From an uncultured Flavobacteriaceae bacterium (GTDB taxonomy: Bacteria; Bacteroidota; Bacteroidia; Flavobacteriales; Flavobacteriaceae): a DNA stretch of 33,661 nt. Position numbers and translations under genes: made by a program. Positions within the stretch are counted from its first letter, which is position 1. Each line of letters starts with the position of its first letter. Shown piece after piece: positions 1 to 7,141 of this stretch. Location: assembly GCA_947500575.1 (NCBI GenBank), contig CANMSI010000007.1, positions 1 through 33,661 of the forward strand, read 5' to 3'. Below the pieces are notes generated by a model. The model was not told the DNA's origin. It saw only the letters and a list, made by a program, of their open reading frames with translations, and did not search any database.

Positions 1-68
1 AGTTCTGCTAAGACTTTTAGTTTAAAGCTCTCGCTATAACGTCTCACATATCCATCATTTTTATACAT
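1..68 (-). CDS. IS3-family transposase OrfA, N-terminal fragment (runs off the left edge)
   Basis: Minus-strand ATG at 66-68, open to the window edge: 22 complete codons plus two bases. The peptide begins MYKNDGYVRRYSESFKLKVL. The 'RRYSESFKLKVLAEL' stretch is characteristic of the first helix of the IS3/IS911-type OrfA helix-turn-helix, which binds the IS ends. The fragment is too short for an ordinary ORF call because the rest of the gene is outside the window. In this family OrfA is normally followed by OrfB (DDE integrase), often joined by programmed frameshifting; neither can be checked here. The family call rests only on this motif and on the TG terminus at 107. Confidence 0.7.
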   Translation of the reverse strand, partial: MYKNDGYVRRYSESFKLKVLAE

Positions 69-107
69 ATACATTTGATTTTTGTATACATATTTCAGGA
101 CGGGTCA
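1..107 (-). mobile_element. Partial IS3-family insertion sequence, one end
   Basis: The start of an IS3-type OrfA (minus strand) lies at the window edge, about 40 bases inside a plausible element end. Read on the minus strand, the element would begin TGACCCGTCCTGAAATATG, starting at position 107, which fits the TG...CA termini of the IS3 family. The other end lies outside the window, so the inverted repeat and the target duplication cannot be confirmed. The exact boundary at 107 is inferred from the terminal TG dinucleotide and the distance to the transposase start. Confidence 0.6.
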
Positions 108-122
108 GGGTTGCAGATAACG

Positions 123-217
123 GTTAGGCTATGATTTCGGGCTGGGAAATCCGATAGGATTTTCAGTTTATAAATCGAGCATACTAAAAGTAGGAAATAT
201 TCTTTAGGGTAGCCAAC
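123..217. repeat. Structured imperfect inverted-repeat element, no coding capacity
   Basis: An outer stem pairs GTTAGGCTA (123-131) with TAGCCAAC (210-217) with one bulge. An inner hairpin pairs CTGGGAAATCC (142-152) with GGATTTTCAG (157-166) around a GATA loop. No open frame of meaningful length crosses it. It begins directly after the IS3 end, so it may be the sequence the IS inserted into. Its layout suggests one copy of an interspersed flavobacterial intergenic repeat, but that is a recollection of similar sequences and is not shown by this window. Confidence 0.4.
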
Positions 218-235
218 AAAGCCTGAATTATAGGT

Positions 236-492
236 ATTGTTGTAAGTAGTTTTTTATTCAGTTTATAAATAATCAGATTATTTGCTAATTATTTTTCTAT
301 TGAATATAAATAGAATATTAAGACTCCAGTGAGTATTAATGGTATTAGTGCTGAGTATTTGTATTTTTTTTTCGACATCAGAGAGTTTTCCTCGAAACCC
401 TAGGAAAGCCCAAATTATTACTGCACCAATGAAACTCACCCAATCATATTTCATAATAATTTATAATTGGTAATTTAATTACTTACAACAAT
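236..492. repeat. 13-bp inverted repeats flanking a small ORF
   Basis: ATTGTTGTAAGTA (236-248) and its exact reverse complement TACTTACAACAAT (480-492) enclose 231 bases that contain the frameshifted small ORF at 289-454. A perfect 13-bp match at this spacing in AT-rich DNA could be chance, but the symmetric placement around the ORF suggests the ends of a small mobile or cassette-like unit. No flanking target duplication was found. Confidence 0.35.
289..454 (-). pseudogene. Small two-helix membrane protein ORF with an apparent frameshift at an A9 tract
   Basis: Minus-strand ATG at 452-454. The first 28 or so residues read as a hydrophobic helix (WVSFIGAVIIWAFLGF) followed by a polar loop. 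At the A9 run (plus-strand T9 at 364-372) the literal frame changes to an unremarkable polar sequence ending at 278. With 8 As instead of 9, the frame continues as a second clear membrane helix (YSALIPLILTGVLIFYLY) and stops at 289, giving 54 residues with two helices. This pattern suggests one inserted base in the homopolymer, transcriptional slippage, or a sequencing error. No family recognised. The interval given is the corrected reading. Confidence 0.45.
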
Positions 493-562
493 GAGATATA
501 GTTAATAACTCCATCTCACTTATGTGATACGAAGTTAAAAAATTAATCCGTCGCTAATCCAA

Positions 563-581
563 TTCATGGATGCTCCATGAA
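563..581 (-). terminator. Hairpin just after the metal-transport operon
   Basis: TTCATGGA (563-570) and TCCATGAA (574-581) form a perfect 8-bp stem with a 3-base loop, 6 bases past the stop codon of the last permease. On the minus strand no U-run follows immediately; the first T-run lies about 20 bases further on. It is therefore a weak intrinsic terminator at best, or an mRNA 3'-end stabiliser. Confidence 0.35.
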
Positions 582-586
582 GCAGC

Positions 587-1747
587 TTACCCTCTAAACA
601 AAAAGAAGCGATCTTTCATTTCTTCAATGGCAGAGCTCTTGTTGGTCATGATATATTTAATGGCTTCTGAAGTAAACTCTTTCCCTTTAGGCGTAAGGGA
701 GATAATTTGATCTTCTATCACAATCATATTATTTTTTGAAGCTAAGTCCAAAACCGATTTAGAGCGTACTTCGCGCCAGTTAATATGCTCATTTAAATGT
801 TTTACATGCCTTTCAGATTCTTCTTCATGGTTTTGCAAATGCAGCAAAAAAGTTAGCAAATGCACTTCCACTTTTTGTCGTTTTTGTCGGTATAAAACAG
901 AAATAAGTCCTTTGCTAGGAGCAAATAAATAAACCAGCAGAAATAAAATACCTAAAACGCTGGTCATAGAACCAGCAATAGAAGCATCTAACCAATGCGC
1001 TATCCAATACCCAGTTATGGCCGACACTACTCCAAAAATAACCGAGAGTAGGAGCATCTTTTTAAGATCGTTGGTGAGTAAGTAGGCCATTGCCGCCGGC
1101 GCAATCATCAATGCTACTACCAAAATAGCGCCTACGGCATCAAAAGCACCTACCGTAGTAACAGAAGCAACACCCATGAGACTGTAATGCATAATTACCG
1201 GAGAGAATCCTAAAGAAGTGGCCAAACCCTTATCAAAAGTGCTTAGCTTCAATTCTTTGAAAAAGGTAAAAAGTAGTGCTACTGTTAAGACCAAAATAGC
1301 CCCAATAACCCAGAGTGATTTTGGACCTAGATCTGCCCCATTTAGCAACAATCTATCAAAAGGCGCAAAAGCCAATTCACCTAGTAAAACGGCATCAATA
1401 TCCAAATGCACATCGTTCGCATTTTTTGCAATTAAAATCACCCCAATACTAAATAAAGCAGGGAAAACCAGCCCAATGGCTGTATCTTCTTTTACCAATC
1501 CTGTTTTCTGAATAAACTCTACTAAAAAAACGGTTATTAAGCCCGTTAGCGCAGCCAACAATATTAACCATGGAGAGTTTAGGTCCTCGGTTAAAAAGAA
1601 CCCTACTACAATGCCTGGTAAAATAGAATGACTAATAGCATCACTAATCATGGCCATTTTTCTCAAAACCAAAAAAGTCCCAGGAATTGCGCAGGCCATA
1701 GCCACCAAACTGGCAATTAACTGTATTTCTATTTGAGCGCTAGTCAT
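587..1747 (-). CDS. Metal ABC transporter permease with C-terminal winged-helix-like extension (second permease)
   Basis: 386 residues. Inner-membrane permease of the ABC-3 (ZnuB/MntB/TroC) family, importing divalent Mn, Zn or Fe. Residues 1-285 are mostly hydrophobic with about eight or nine helices and carry family signatures such as 'GTFLVLRKMAMISDAISHSILPG' (quoted in part) near the start and 'APAAMAYLL' near residue 225. Residues 300-386 are soluble and resemble the DtxR-type winged helix (helices, then 'IIVIEDQIISLTPKGKEFT'-like strands), as known for some MntC/TroC permeases. The ATG at 1747 is preferred because it begins at the conserved N-terminus; an in-frame ATG at 1786 adds 13 unlikely residues. 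It overlaps the upstream permease by 8 bases, implying translational coupling. Last gene of the operon. Confidence 0.9.
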   Translation of the reverse strand: MTSAQIEIQLIASLVAMACAIPGTFLVLRKMAMISDAISHSILPGIVVGFFLTEDLNSPWLILLAALTGLITVFLVEFIQKTGLVKEDTAIGLVFPALFSIGVILIAKNANDVHLDIDAVLLGELAFAPFDRLLLNGADLGPKSLWVIGAILVLTVALLFTFFKELKLSTFDKGLATSLGFSPVIMHYSLMGVASVTTVGAFDAVGAILVVALMIAPAAMAYLLTNDLKKMLLLSVIFGVVSAITGYWIAHWLDASIAGSMTSVLGILFLLVYLFAPSKGLISVLYRQKRQKVEVHLLTFLLHLQNHEEESERHVKHLNEHINWREVRSKSVLDLASKNNMIVIEDQIISLTPKGKEFTSEAIKYIMTNKSSAIEEMKDRFFLFRG

Positions 1748-2864
1748 TGTTGTTGTGTTGATTATACAAATTAGCCGCCGCATCATAGCCCTCTTGCGTC
1801 ATAGCCCACATGGAACCATTGACGGTGATATACATTTTTCCTTCCAATTTCTTGAGTGACTTTTTAGTATATCCTTGAAAATTATTCAATATTTTAATAG
1901 AGTGTGGGTGTGAAATATTCTCATGTGTCTTGGCAATGTTATGCATAAAAGCCAAGGTCTTGTGCAATTGTAAATCATTTCGGTTTTTCCAATAGCGGAT
2001 CTCTTTAAAAAGCAAACCTCTCCCTGGTGAAAAAATAAATGAAAACACTACAAACACTGCTGCTATTAATACAATTACAGGCCCCGTAGAGAGATTGTTA
2101 GAACTGGCACTTACCGCTGTTCCCAGCACCCCCGATAGGGCTCCAAAAATTGCTGCAAGAAAAATCATAACACCTAAACTATTGGTCCATTGGCGTGCCG
2201 CTGCCGCCGGCGCTAAAAGCATAGCACTCATTAAAATTACCCCAACAGTTTGCAAGCCTATTACAATAGCCAACACTATTAAAGCTGTTATTAAAAGGTC
2301 TAAGAATTGCGTATTGTATCCAAGCGATTTTGTATAGTCTGCATCAAAAAGTAAGAGTTTAAACTCCTTCCAAAATAGCAACACTACCACCAAACTAATA
2401 GCCGTAACAATGCACATAAGCCAAACATCACTTTCTATTAAAGTAGCTGCTTGTCCAAAAAGATATTTATCCAAGCCCGCTTGGTTGGAATTGGGCATTT
2501 TCTGAATAAAGGTGAGCAACAACATGCCAAATCCAAAAAACAAGGACAGAATTAAACCCAAAGCAGTATCCGATTTTAAATGGGTATTTTTAGTAATCCC
2601 TCGTATCCAGTACGCTCCAATTAAACCACTAACCAAAGCTCCTATGAGGAGGGTATTGCTGTTTTTTGCACCTGTAATTAAAAAGGCAATAGCAATTCCA
2701 GGAAGGGCTGCATGTGAAATAGCATCCCCCAGTAAGCTTTGCTTTCGCAAGACCGCAAAACTACCCAGCATACCACAAATGGCACCCAATACTGCCGTAC
2801 CTAAAGTGATGGTACGCAAGGTATAATCGTTAAAAACCAAAGAAAAATACTCCTGTATGTTCAT
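1740..2864 (-). CDS. Metal ABC transporter permease with C-terminal winged-helix-like extension (first permease)
   Basis: 374 residues. ABC-3 family inner-membrane permease (TroC/MntC-like), probably forming a heterodimer with the next gene product. The N-terminal 285 residues contain multiple membrane helices with the family signature 'LLGDAISHAALPGIA' near residue 45 and 'LLAPAAAARQWT' near residue 217. The last 85 or so residues are cytoplasmic and resemble a DtxR-type winged helix; a 'LTQEGYDAA'-like element close to the end mirrors the 'LTPKGKEF' segment of the partner. It starts 15 bases after the ATPase stop and overlaps the next permease by 8 bases, so both are co-translated. Classical ZnuB/MntB permeases are about 280 residues, so the tail is a real extension. 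Confidence 0.9.
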   Translation of the reverse strand: MNIQEYFSLVFNDYTLRTITLGTAVLGAICGMLGSFAVLRKQSLLGDAISHAALPGIAIAFLITGAKNSNTLLIGALVSGLIGAYWIRGITKNTHLKSDTALGLILSLFFGFGMLLLTFIQKMPNSNQAGLDKYLFGQAATLIESDVWLMCIVTAISLVVVLLFWKEFKLLLFDADYTKSLGYNTQFLDLLITALIVLAIVIGLQTVGVILMSAMLLAPAAAARQWTNSLGVMIFLAAIFGALSGVLGTAVSASSNNLSTGPVIVLIAAVFVVFSFIFSPGRGLLFKEIRYWKNRNDLQLHKTLAFMHNIAKTHENISHPHSIKILNNFQGYTKKSLKKLEGKMYITVNGSMWAMTQEGYDAAANLYNQHNNND

Positions 2865-2879
2865 TGCTAAATTCCTAGG

Positions 2880-3617
2880 TTATTGTTGCACACTTACCTT
2901 ATAGTTAATACCATAGGTCTTAGTGAGATTATCATCATTAAAAATATCCTTCACCGGTCCGGTGGCTATTTTTTTCACATTTAAAAAAGTAACCCAGTCA
3001 AAATATTCCGGAACTGTCTGTAAATCATGATGCACTACAATCACTGTTTTCCCAGCTTTTCGCAACTCCTTTAAAATATTAATAATCGCTTTTTCCGTAG
3101 TAGCATCTACTCCTTGAAAGGGTTCGTCCATTAAATAAATACTGGCCTTTTGCACCAGTGCTCTAGCCAGAAAAATCCGCTGTTGTTGCCCGCCACTTAA
3201 TTGACTTATTTGTCTGGATTTAAACTCCAACATCCCCACTTTCTCTAGGGCTTCTAAAGCTTCTTTTTTCTGCTTTTGTCCGGGGCGTTTTATCCATCCT
3301 AAGGAACCATAGGTTCCCATCATTACTACATCCAAAGCGGTTGTTGGAAAATCCCAATCTACACTTCCTTTTTGTGGCACGTAGGCCACCAATTTATGCT
3401 GCTCTTTATAGGATTTATCAAAAATTTTAACACTGCCAGCAATCGGTTTTATAATGTCCAAAATAGACTTTATCAAAGTAGACTTTCCAGCGCCATTAGG
3501 GCCTACAATTGCCATCAATACTCCTTCCGGAATGGCCAAATCTATATCCCATAACACAGGCTTATAATTATAAGCCACGGTTAAATCGTCTACAGTAATT
3601 GCAATGTTTTGTTTCAT
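2880..3617 (-). CDS. Metal ABC transporter ATP-binding protein
   Basis: 245 residues from the ATG at 3617. ATPase subunit (MntA/TroB/ZnuC type) energising the two permeases. It has Walker [10 protein letters not shown] (39-47), Q-loop Gln82, signature LSGGQQQR (140-147), Walker B IYLMDEPF (160-167) and the switch His at 197. The '[15 protein letters not shown]' segment after the Q-loop is typical of Mn/Zn importers, where the permease coupling helix docks. An upstream in-frame ATG at 3653 would add 12 residues and overlap the substrate-binding gene by 14 bases; the family N-terminus ([14 protein letters not shown]) argues for the shorter form. It lies 22 bases after the binding-protein stop, in one operon. 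Confidence 0.93.
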   Translation of the reverse strand: MKQNIAITVDDLTVAYNYKPVLWDIDLAIPEGVLMAIVGPNGAGKSTLIKSILDIIKPIAGSVKIFDKSYKEQHKLVAYVPQKGSVDWDFPTTALDVVMMGTYGSLGWIKRPGQKQKKEALEALEKVGMLEFKSRQISQLSGGQQQRIFLARALVQKASIYLMDEPFQGVDATTEKAIINILKELRKAGKTVIVVHHDLQTVPEYFDWVTFLNVKKIATGPVKDIFNDDNLTKTYGINYKVSVQQ

Positions 3618-3639
3618 AGATGTTGTTTTAGATGCACTA

Positions 3640-4566
3640 CTAACGAAGCGCATTTACAATAGTCTCTACATTGTATTGAAACATGCCAATATAGGTGCCT
3701 TCTACGGTTCCCTTATTTCCCAGCGCATCGGAATATAAAGTACCTCCAATGGTCACCTCATGGCCTTTAGATTTTACGGAAGCTTGCAAAGCCTCTATAG
3801 TCCTTTTGGGTACAGAACTTTCCACGAATATGGCTTTCACCTCCCTGCTTATTATAAATTTTGCTAATTCTTGTACATCTTGTACTCCTGCTTCTGTTGC
3901 TGTAGAAAGCCCTTGTAAGCCTACTACTTCAAAACCAAAGGCTGCTCCAAAATAGTTAAAGGCATCGTGGGCTGTTACCAAAATTCGCTGCTCTTTTGGA
4001 AGGGTTTCTATGGTCTCTTTTAATTGTAACTCCAAAGCTTCTAGTTCCGCAATATACTTTTGGGTATTCTCTTCAAAAAAGCTAGCATTGCTGGGGTCTG
4101 CCTTCTGAAGCTCTTCCATCGTATGCGTAGCAATCTGTTTCCAAAAACCGATATTAAACCAAACGTGAGGATCGTAATTGGAAGCAAAATATTCCGATCC
4201 AATGAGCTCATCCTTCGGCAGCACTTCGCCTACAGCCACCGTATTGGCATTGCCTTTTTCCATTTTTTCAAATACTTCTACCAGTTTGCCTTCCAAATGT
4301 AAGCCCATATAAAAAACAATATCGGCATTGAACAACTTACTTACATCGCCTTCACTAGCTTTATATAAATGAGGGTCTACTCCACTTCCCATAAGGCCTT
4401 GCACTTGTATAGAATCTCCTCCTATTCTTTCTACCAAATCTGTAAGCATGGTGGTAGTGGTTACTACCTTTAATTTGGACGATCCGTCTTTCTTTTCATC
4501 TGATTTACAACTTGCAAAAAAGATGACCGCAACCATCAATGAAAGTGTTATTATTTTTTGAATCAT
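3640..4566 (-). CDS. Metal-binding lipoprotein, ZnuA/TroA-type substrate-binding protein
   Basis: 308 residues. Captures divalent metal in the periplasm and delivers it to the ABC permeases. A lipoprotein signal peptide ends in FASC with the acylated cysteine at residue 20. The mature part shows the cluster A-I layout: two lobes joined by a long helix, with likely ligands His66 (GVDPHLYKA), His134 (YDPHVWFN), His200 ([10 protein letters not shown]) and Asp280 (YSDALG). The third ligand is His, as in TroA, rather than the Glu of Mn-specific PsaA/MntC. There is no His-rich loop of the ZnuA type. The metal is thus Zn and/or Mn by sequence alone. It sits between the outer-membrane protein and the ATPase with short gaps (13 and 22 bases). 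Confidence 0.92.
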   Translation of the reverse strand: MIQKIITLSLMVAVIFFASCKSDEKKDGSSKLKVVTTTTMLTDLVERIGGDSIQVQGLMGSGVDPHLYKASEGDVSKLFNADIVFYMGLHLEGKLVEVFEKMEKGNANTVAVGEVLPKDELIGSEYFASNYDPHVWFNIGFWKQIATHTMEELQKADPSNASFFEENTQKYIAELEALELQLKETIETLPKEQRILVTAHDAFNYFGAAFGFEVVGLQGLSTATEAGVQDVQELAKFIISREVKAIFVESSVPKRTIEALQASVKSKGHEVTIGGTLYSDALGNKGTVEGTYIGMFQYNVETIVNALR

Positions 4567-4579
4567 TTGTATATTTTTC

Positions 4580-5377
4580 TTAATTAGGTACTCTAAAACT
4601 CACTCCGGCACTCAATAAAATGTCTTGTCCTTTTGTAATCCCAGAACCAATAGTAGCATCGAACTGAATAGTGGGCTTTAATAGGTATGTAAAGCCCGCA
4701 TCCCAAAAGTGATTTGCACTACTATTCTCTGGAAGGTCTCCGTAGAGTTCCGCATAAAAACCTATTTTATCAGTTAATCCAATTCCATACGCTACCGTGT
4801 AGATATAAGCAATTTCACTAGAGTCATTGCCCCATTGCGCACCAATATTATACCCAATGCTTGTGTTTTCGCTTAAGCTATGGCTCAATGAAAATCTAAA
4901 ATCGGCTCCTGTTGTATTGGGTTTAAAATCGGTGCTAGCCGAAAAGGGTAAAAACAAATGCCCTATCAATGCTATTTCTGGCATGCCATTCTTCTCTTCT
5001 GCAATGGCCACTTTCATACCAAAAAGTAAAGGAGACAGGCCATTAAAAGAATTTGCAACCCCTGAAATTGTCTGCTCCTCATAGTTCCATCCCAAGCGAA
5101 ATTCAAAATTATCCAACAAGCCATATCGTATTAAAGTGGTGTTGTAAACGGTTCGTTCAAACTTTATATCGTTTTGCTTAAATGATTCATACAAGCCTCC
5201 GGTCTCTACCTGCAAAAAACCTTTGGGCACTACTGAAGATGCTTCCGTAGCATCTGGTCTATCCGTTTCCATTCCTGGTACATTAGGAACGTCATCCTGC
5301 GCATAAGTACTTTGAAAAGCAGTATGCGTGAGTACTAAAAAAAGAATGCTAAACATGCTACCTTTTGACGTGATCAT
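4580..5377 (-). CDS. Outer-membrane beta-barrel protein, transporter-like (MetA-pathway phenol degradation family)
   Basis: 265 residues. Signal peptide (hydrophobic core FSILFLVLTHTAF) with predicted cleavage after TYAQ. Then a short 'METDRPDATEASSVVPKGFLQ' -like segment (quoted in part) and alternating hydrophobic strands with 'TGADFRFSLSHSL' and a final strand ending in a hydrophobic residue run, typical of a small outer-membrane barrel related to PF13557. The start codon overlaps the regulator's stop (ATGA, 5374-5377), so it is translationally coupled to the DtxR gene and cotranscribed with the metal importer. The context suggests an outer-membrane route or sensor for the metal, but this is inference; the PF13557 family has no fixed substrate. 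Confidence 0.65.
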   Translation of the reverse strand: MITSKGSMFSILFLVLTHTAFQSTYAQDDVPNVPGMETDRPDATEASSVVPKGFLQVETGGLYESFKQNDIKFERTVYNTTLIRYGLLDNFEFRLGWNYEEQTISGVANSFNGLSPLLFGMKVAIAEEKNGMPEIALIGHLFLPFSASTDFKPNTTGADFRFSLSHSLSENTSIGYNIGAQWGNDSSEIAYIYTVAYGIGLTDKIGFYAELYGDLPENSSANHFWDAGFTYLLKPTIQFDATIGSGITKGQDILLSAGVSFRVPN

Positions 5378-6027
5378 ATCATTCTGATGTATAAATTAGT
5401 TGTTATTTGATTGGATATTCGAAAACTTCGCTCTTTGATTTGTATTAGCATAGAACCATCAAACTCCTCTTTATCCAAAACCGTGATTTCATCACCTAGA
5501 GCAATTTGAATTTTATCTAAAAATTTTAGAAAAGTGCTAGATGAGTCTTTTACTCCCACACATCTTCCCCTACTTTTTACAGCTAACTCATGTAGCAATT
5601 TTTTGGTTGTTTCAGCAAAAACTCCAAGTTTGGAGGGTATGGGATCTCCATGCGGATCGAACTCGGGGAAGCCCAAGTGCTGATCTAAACGATCTACTAG
5701 TTTTTCGCTCTTTATATGTTCTAATTGCTCTGCCAAAACATGCACCTCATCCCAAGAAAAATGAAGTTTCTCTACCAAAAACACTTCCCATAGTCGATGT
5801 TTCCTAATAATAGACAAGGCGGTCTTAGTTCCTTCATCTGTTAAAGTTGCCCCTTGGTATTTGATGTAATTGATCAATGCTTTCTCGGACAATCTTTTAA
5901 GCATATCTGTTACTGAAGATGGTTTCGTTTGCATTTGTTCTGCAATAGTATTGGTCGCCACCGCCTTCTTATCTGCTTTGCTTAAATGATAAATTGCCTT
6001 TATGTAATTCTCCTCTGAACGTGTCAC
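5374..6027 (-). CDS. DtxR/MntR-family metal-dependent transcriptional regulator
   Basis: 217 residues, GTG start (6025-6027). First gene of the metal-import operon, so probably autoregulated by metal-loaded repressor. Layout: N-terminal winged helix (1-65, recognition region TKPSSVTDMLKRLSEK), dimerisation and metal-binding domain (70-135, ending in the family's GDPIP), and an SH3/FeoA-like C-terminal domain (150-217). By alignment to DtxR and MntR, metal ligands would be His77, Glu81, His96, Glu100, Glu103 and His104. Glu100 replaces the Cys102 of DtxR, as in MntR, and Asn7 stands where DtxR has Met10 and MntR has Asp8. This favours a manganese-type sensor, but Asn7 is unusual. Confidence 0.9.
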   Translation of the reverse strand: MTRSEENYIKAIYHLSKADKKAVATNTIAEQMQTKPSSVTDMLKRLSEKALINYIKYQGATLTDEGTKTALSIIRKHRLWEVFLVEKLHFSWDEVHVLAEQLEHIKSEKLVDRLDQHLGFPEFDPHGDPIPSKLGVFAETTKKLLHELAVKSRGRCVGVKDSSSTFLKFLDKIQIALGDEITVLDKEEFDGSMLIQIKERSFRISNQITTNLYIRMI

Positions 6028-6078
6028 CTTACAATTTTGATTGTGCTAAAATACAAATTTTATCTATATAAATATATT

Positions 6079-6094
6079 TTTAGTCTTATCTAAA
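6079..6094. promoter_or_regulatory. Candidate DtxR/MntR operator between divergent genes
   Basis: TTTAG-TCTTAT-CTAAA is a 5+6+5 perfect inverted repeat in the 114-base gap between the regulator gene and the divergent secreted-protein gene. Its arms resemble half-sites bound by DtxR-family repressors (TTTAG...CTAAA type). It lies 52 bases upstream of the regulator start, where bound repressor could shut off the metal operon, and 23 bases upstream of the -7 element of the plus-strand gene. Assignment is by position and symmetry only. Confidence 0.5.
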
Positions 6095-6116
6095 TATACG
6101 TTCTCCATCATATCCT

Positions 6117-6124
6117 TATCTTTG
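6117..6124 (+). promoter_or_regulatory. Bacteroidota-type -7 promoter element
   Basis: TATCTTTG matches the TAnnTTTG consensus of the Bacteroidota primary sigma factor. It ends 17 bases before the ATG at 6142, so transcription would start around 6130. No clear TTG -33 box is seen at the usual spacing. Confidence 0.55.
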
Positions 6125-6141
6125 AAGAAATCATTGCGGGT

Positions 6142-7131
6142 ATGCGTCAAATTGTTTGTATTTTCTTTCTGATTTGTTTTTCCCAAGGACAGTCGCAAGA
6201 AGCACTTAAAAAAAAGATACAGCTTATAGAAAATCAGGAAAGAGAAATCCTCATCCCTGCTTATAAAGGAGATGCTATCTCTTTAGACATTGTAGGGCAA
6301 AACAAATCCAAAATAGGCCAATTAGCACTTTACGAATCTGTCAATGAACCACTTCTAATGATAGAAAACGCAAGGAAATACGCTCATACAATCATTGCCA
6401 AAAAAAACAGCCTTTATAAACTCGTCATTCAAAATAACAGTCAAAAGCCAGCAACCTATCTGCTAACGTATAAAGTTAGTGCTGCTGGTAAAAAAATTGC
6501 ACAACTGGGGTATCGTGTACAAAAAGATACTACCTACGGATATGAAACTATCCTTGTTAGAGATCGCAAACTTCTGGAAACCGTTAGTGTTCAAACCGAA
6601 AAATTTTATTTAAACAGCACTTCCAATGCCTTCATTAAGGGAGGTAAAAACAGAATTGTATTTCCTGTTAATTTACCGCAAGGTACACAAGAATGGTACT
6701 ATGTATTTACAGCCTCGCGAAACGAGGAAGATATCAAAGGAACCCTAGCAAGCTTTGATTTAGCATCTCAACTCACTACCTATATTGATGATAATAGCAC
6801 TTTAAAAAAATCAGTGCGTTCTTTAAGTCCTCCACCAGGGGCCAACATATGCGACATCTATGTGTTAAAAACGGATAAGAATGCTATGAAATTTAAGGGC
6901 AAAGAAGATTTTGATTACTTATTCGATGCGTCTAGAGAAAATTTCAAATCGGGAATTGTAAAAGTATCGGGGAATGCAAAATCTTATCTTGGAATTCGCA
7001 ACCCTGATAATTTATATGGGATTCATATTGGTATTGAAATTATGGCCATTGTAGCGAAAACGGAAAAGGTAAAAGAGACCATACAAATACCTATAATAAC
7101 TAGCTACCAGATTCCTTACCTCATTGAATAA
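6142..7131 (+). CDS. Secreted protein of unknown function
   Basis: 329 residues. A signal peptide (MRQIVCIFFLICFSQGQSQ) indicates export to the periplasm or beyond. The mature protein has no recognised domain: about residues 30-110 look like a beta-rich domain (ILIPAYKGDAISLDIVG, YKLVIQNNSQKPATYLLTY), followed by a 'ETVSVQTEKFYLNSTSNAFIKGG' -like part (abbreviated) with a possible second beta domain ending near residue 320 (IPIITSYQIPYLIE). There are no cysteines in the mature part except one in 'GANICDIYV'. It is divergent from the metal operon and 10 bases upstream of lycopene cyclase, so it may be cotranscribed with the latter. I do not recognise a function. Confidence 0.75.
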   Translation: MRQIVCIFFLICFSQGQSQEALKKKIQLIENQEREILIPAYKGDAISLDIVGQNKSKIGQLALYESVNEPLLMIENARKYAHTIIAKKNSLYKLVIQNNSQKPATYLLTYKVSAAGKKIAQLGYRVQKDTTYGYETILVRDRKLLETVSVQTEKFYLNSTSNAFIKGGKNRIVFPVNLPQGTQEWYYVFTASRNEEDIKGTLASFDLASQLTTYIDDNSTLKKSVRSLSPPPGANICDIYVLKTDKNAMKFKGKEDFDYLFDASRENFKSGIVKVSGNAKSYLGIRNPDNLYGIHIGIEIMAIVAKTEKVKETIQIPIITSYQIPYLIE

Positions 7132-7141
7132 GGCCTCACAA

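Noticed and set aside
123-217. Integron attC-like recombination site, because of GTTAGGC and GCCAAC at the ends
   Set aside because: In attC sites the AAC-type box comes first and the GTT-type box last. Here the order is reversed on both strands, and no integrase or cassette array is present.
1218-1511. Plus-strand ORF of 97 codons inside the second permease gene
   Set aside because: It lies antisense to a well-supported permease gene and has no family features.
3617-3653. ATG at 3653 as the start of the metal ABC ATPase
   Set aside because: It would overlap the preceding gene by 14 bases and add a polar leader not seen in the family; the ATG at 3617 starts at the conserved N-terminus.
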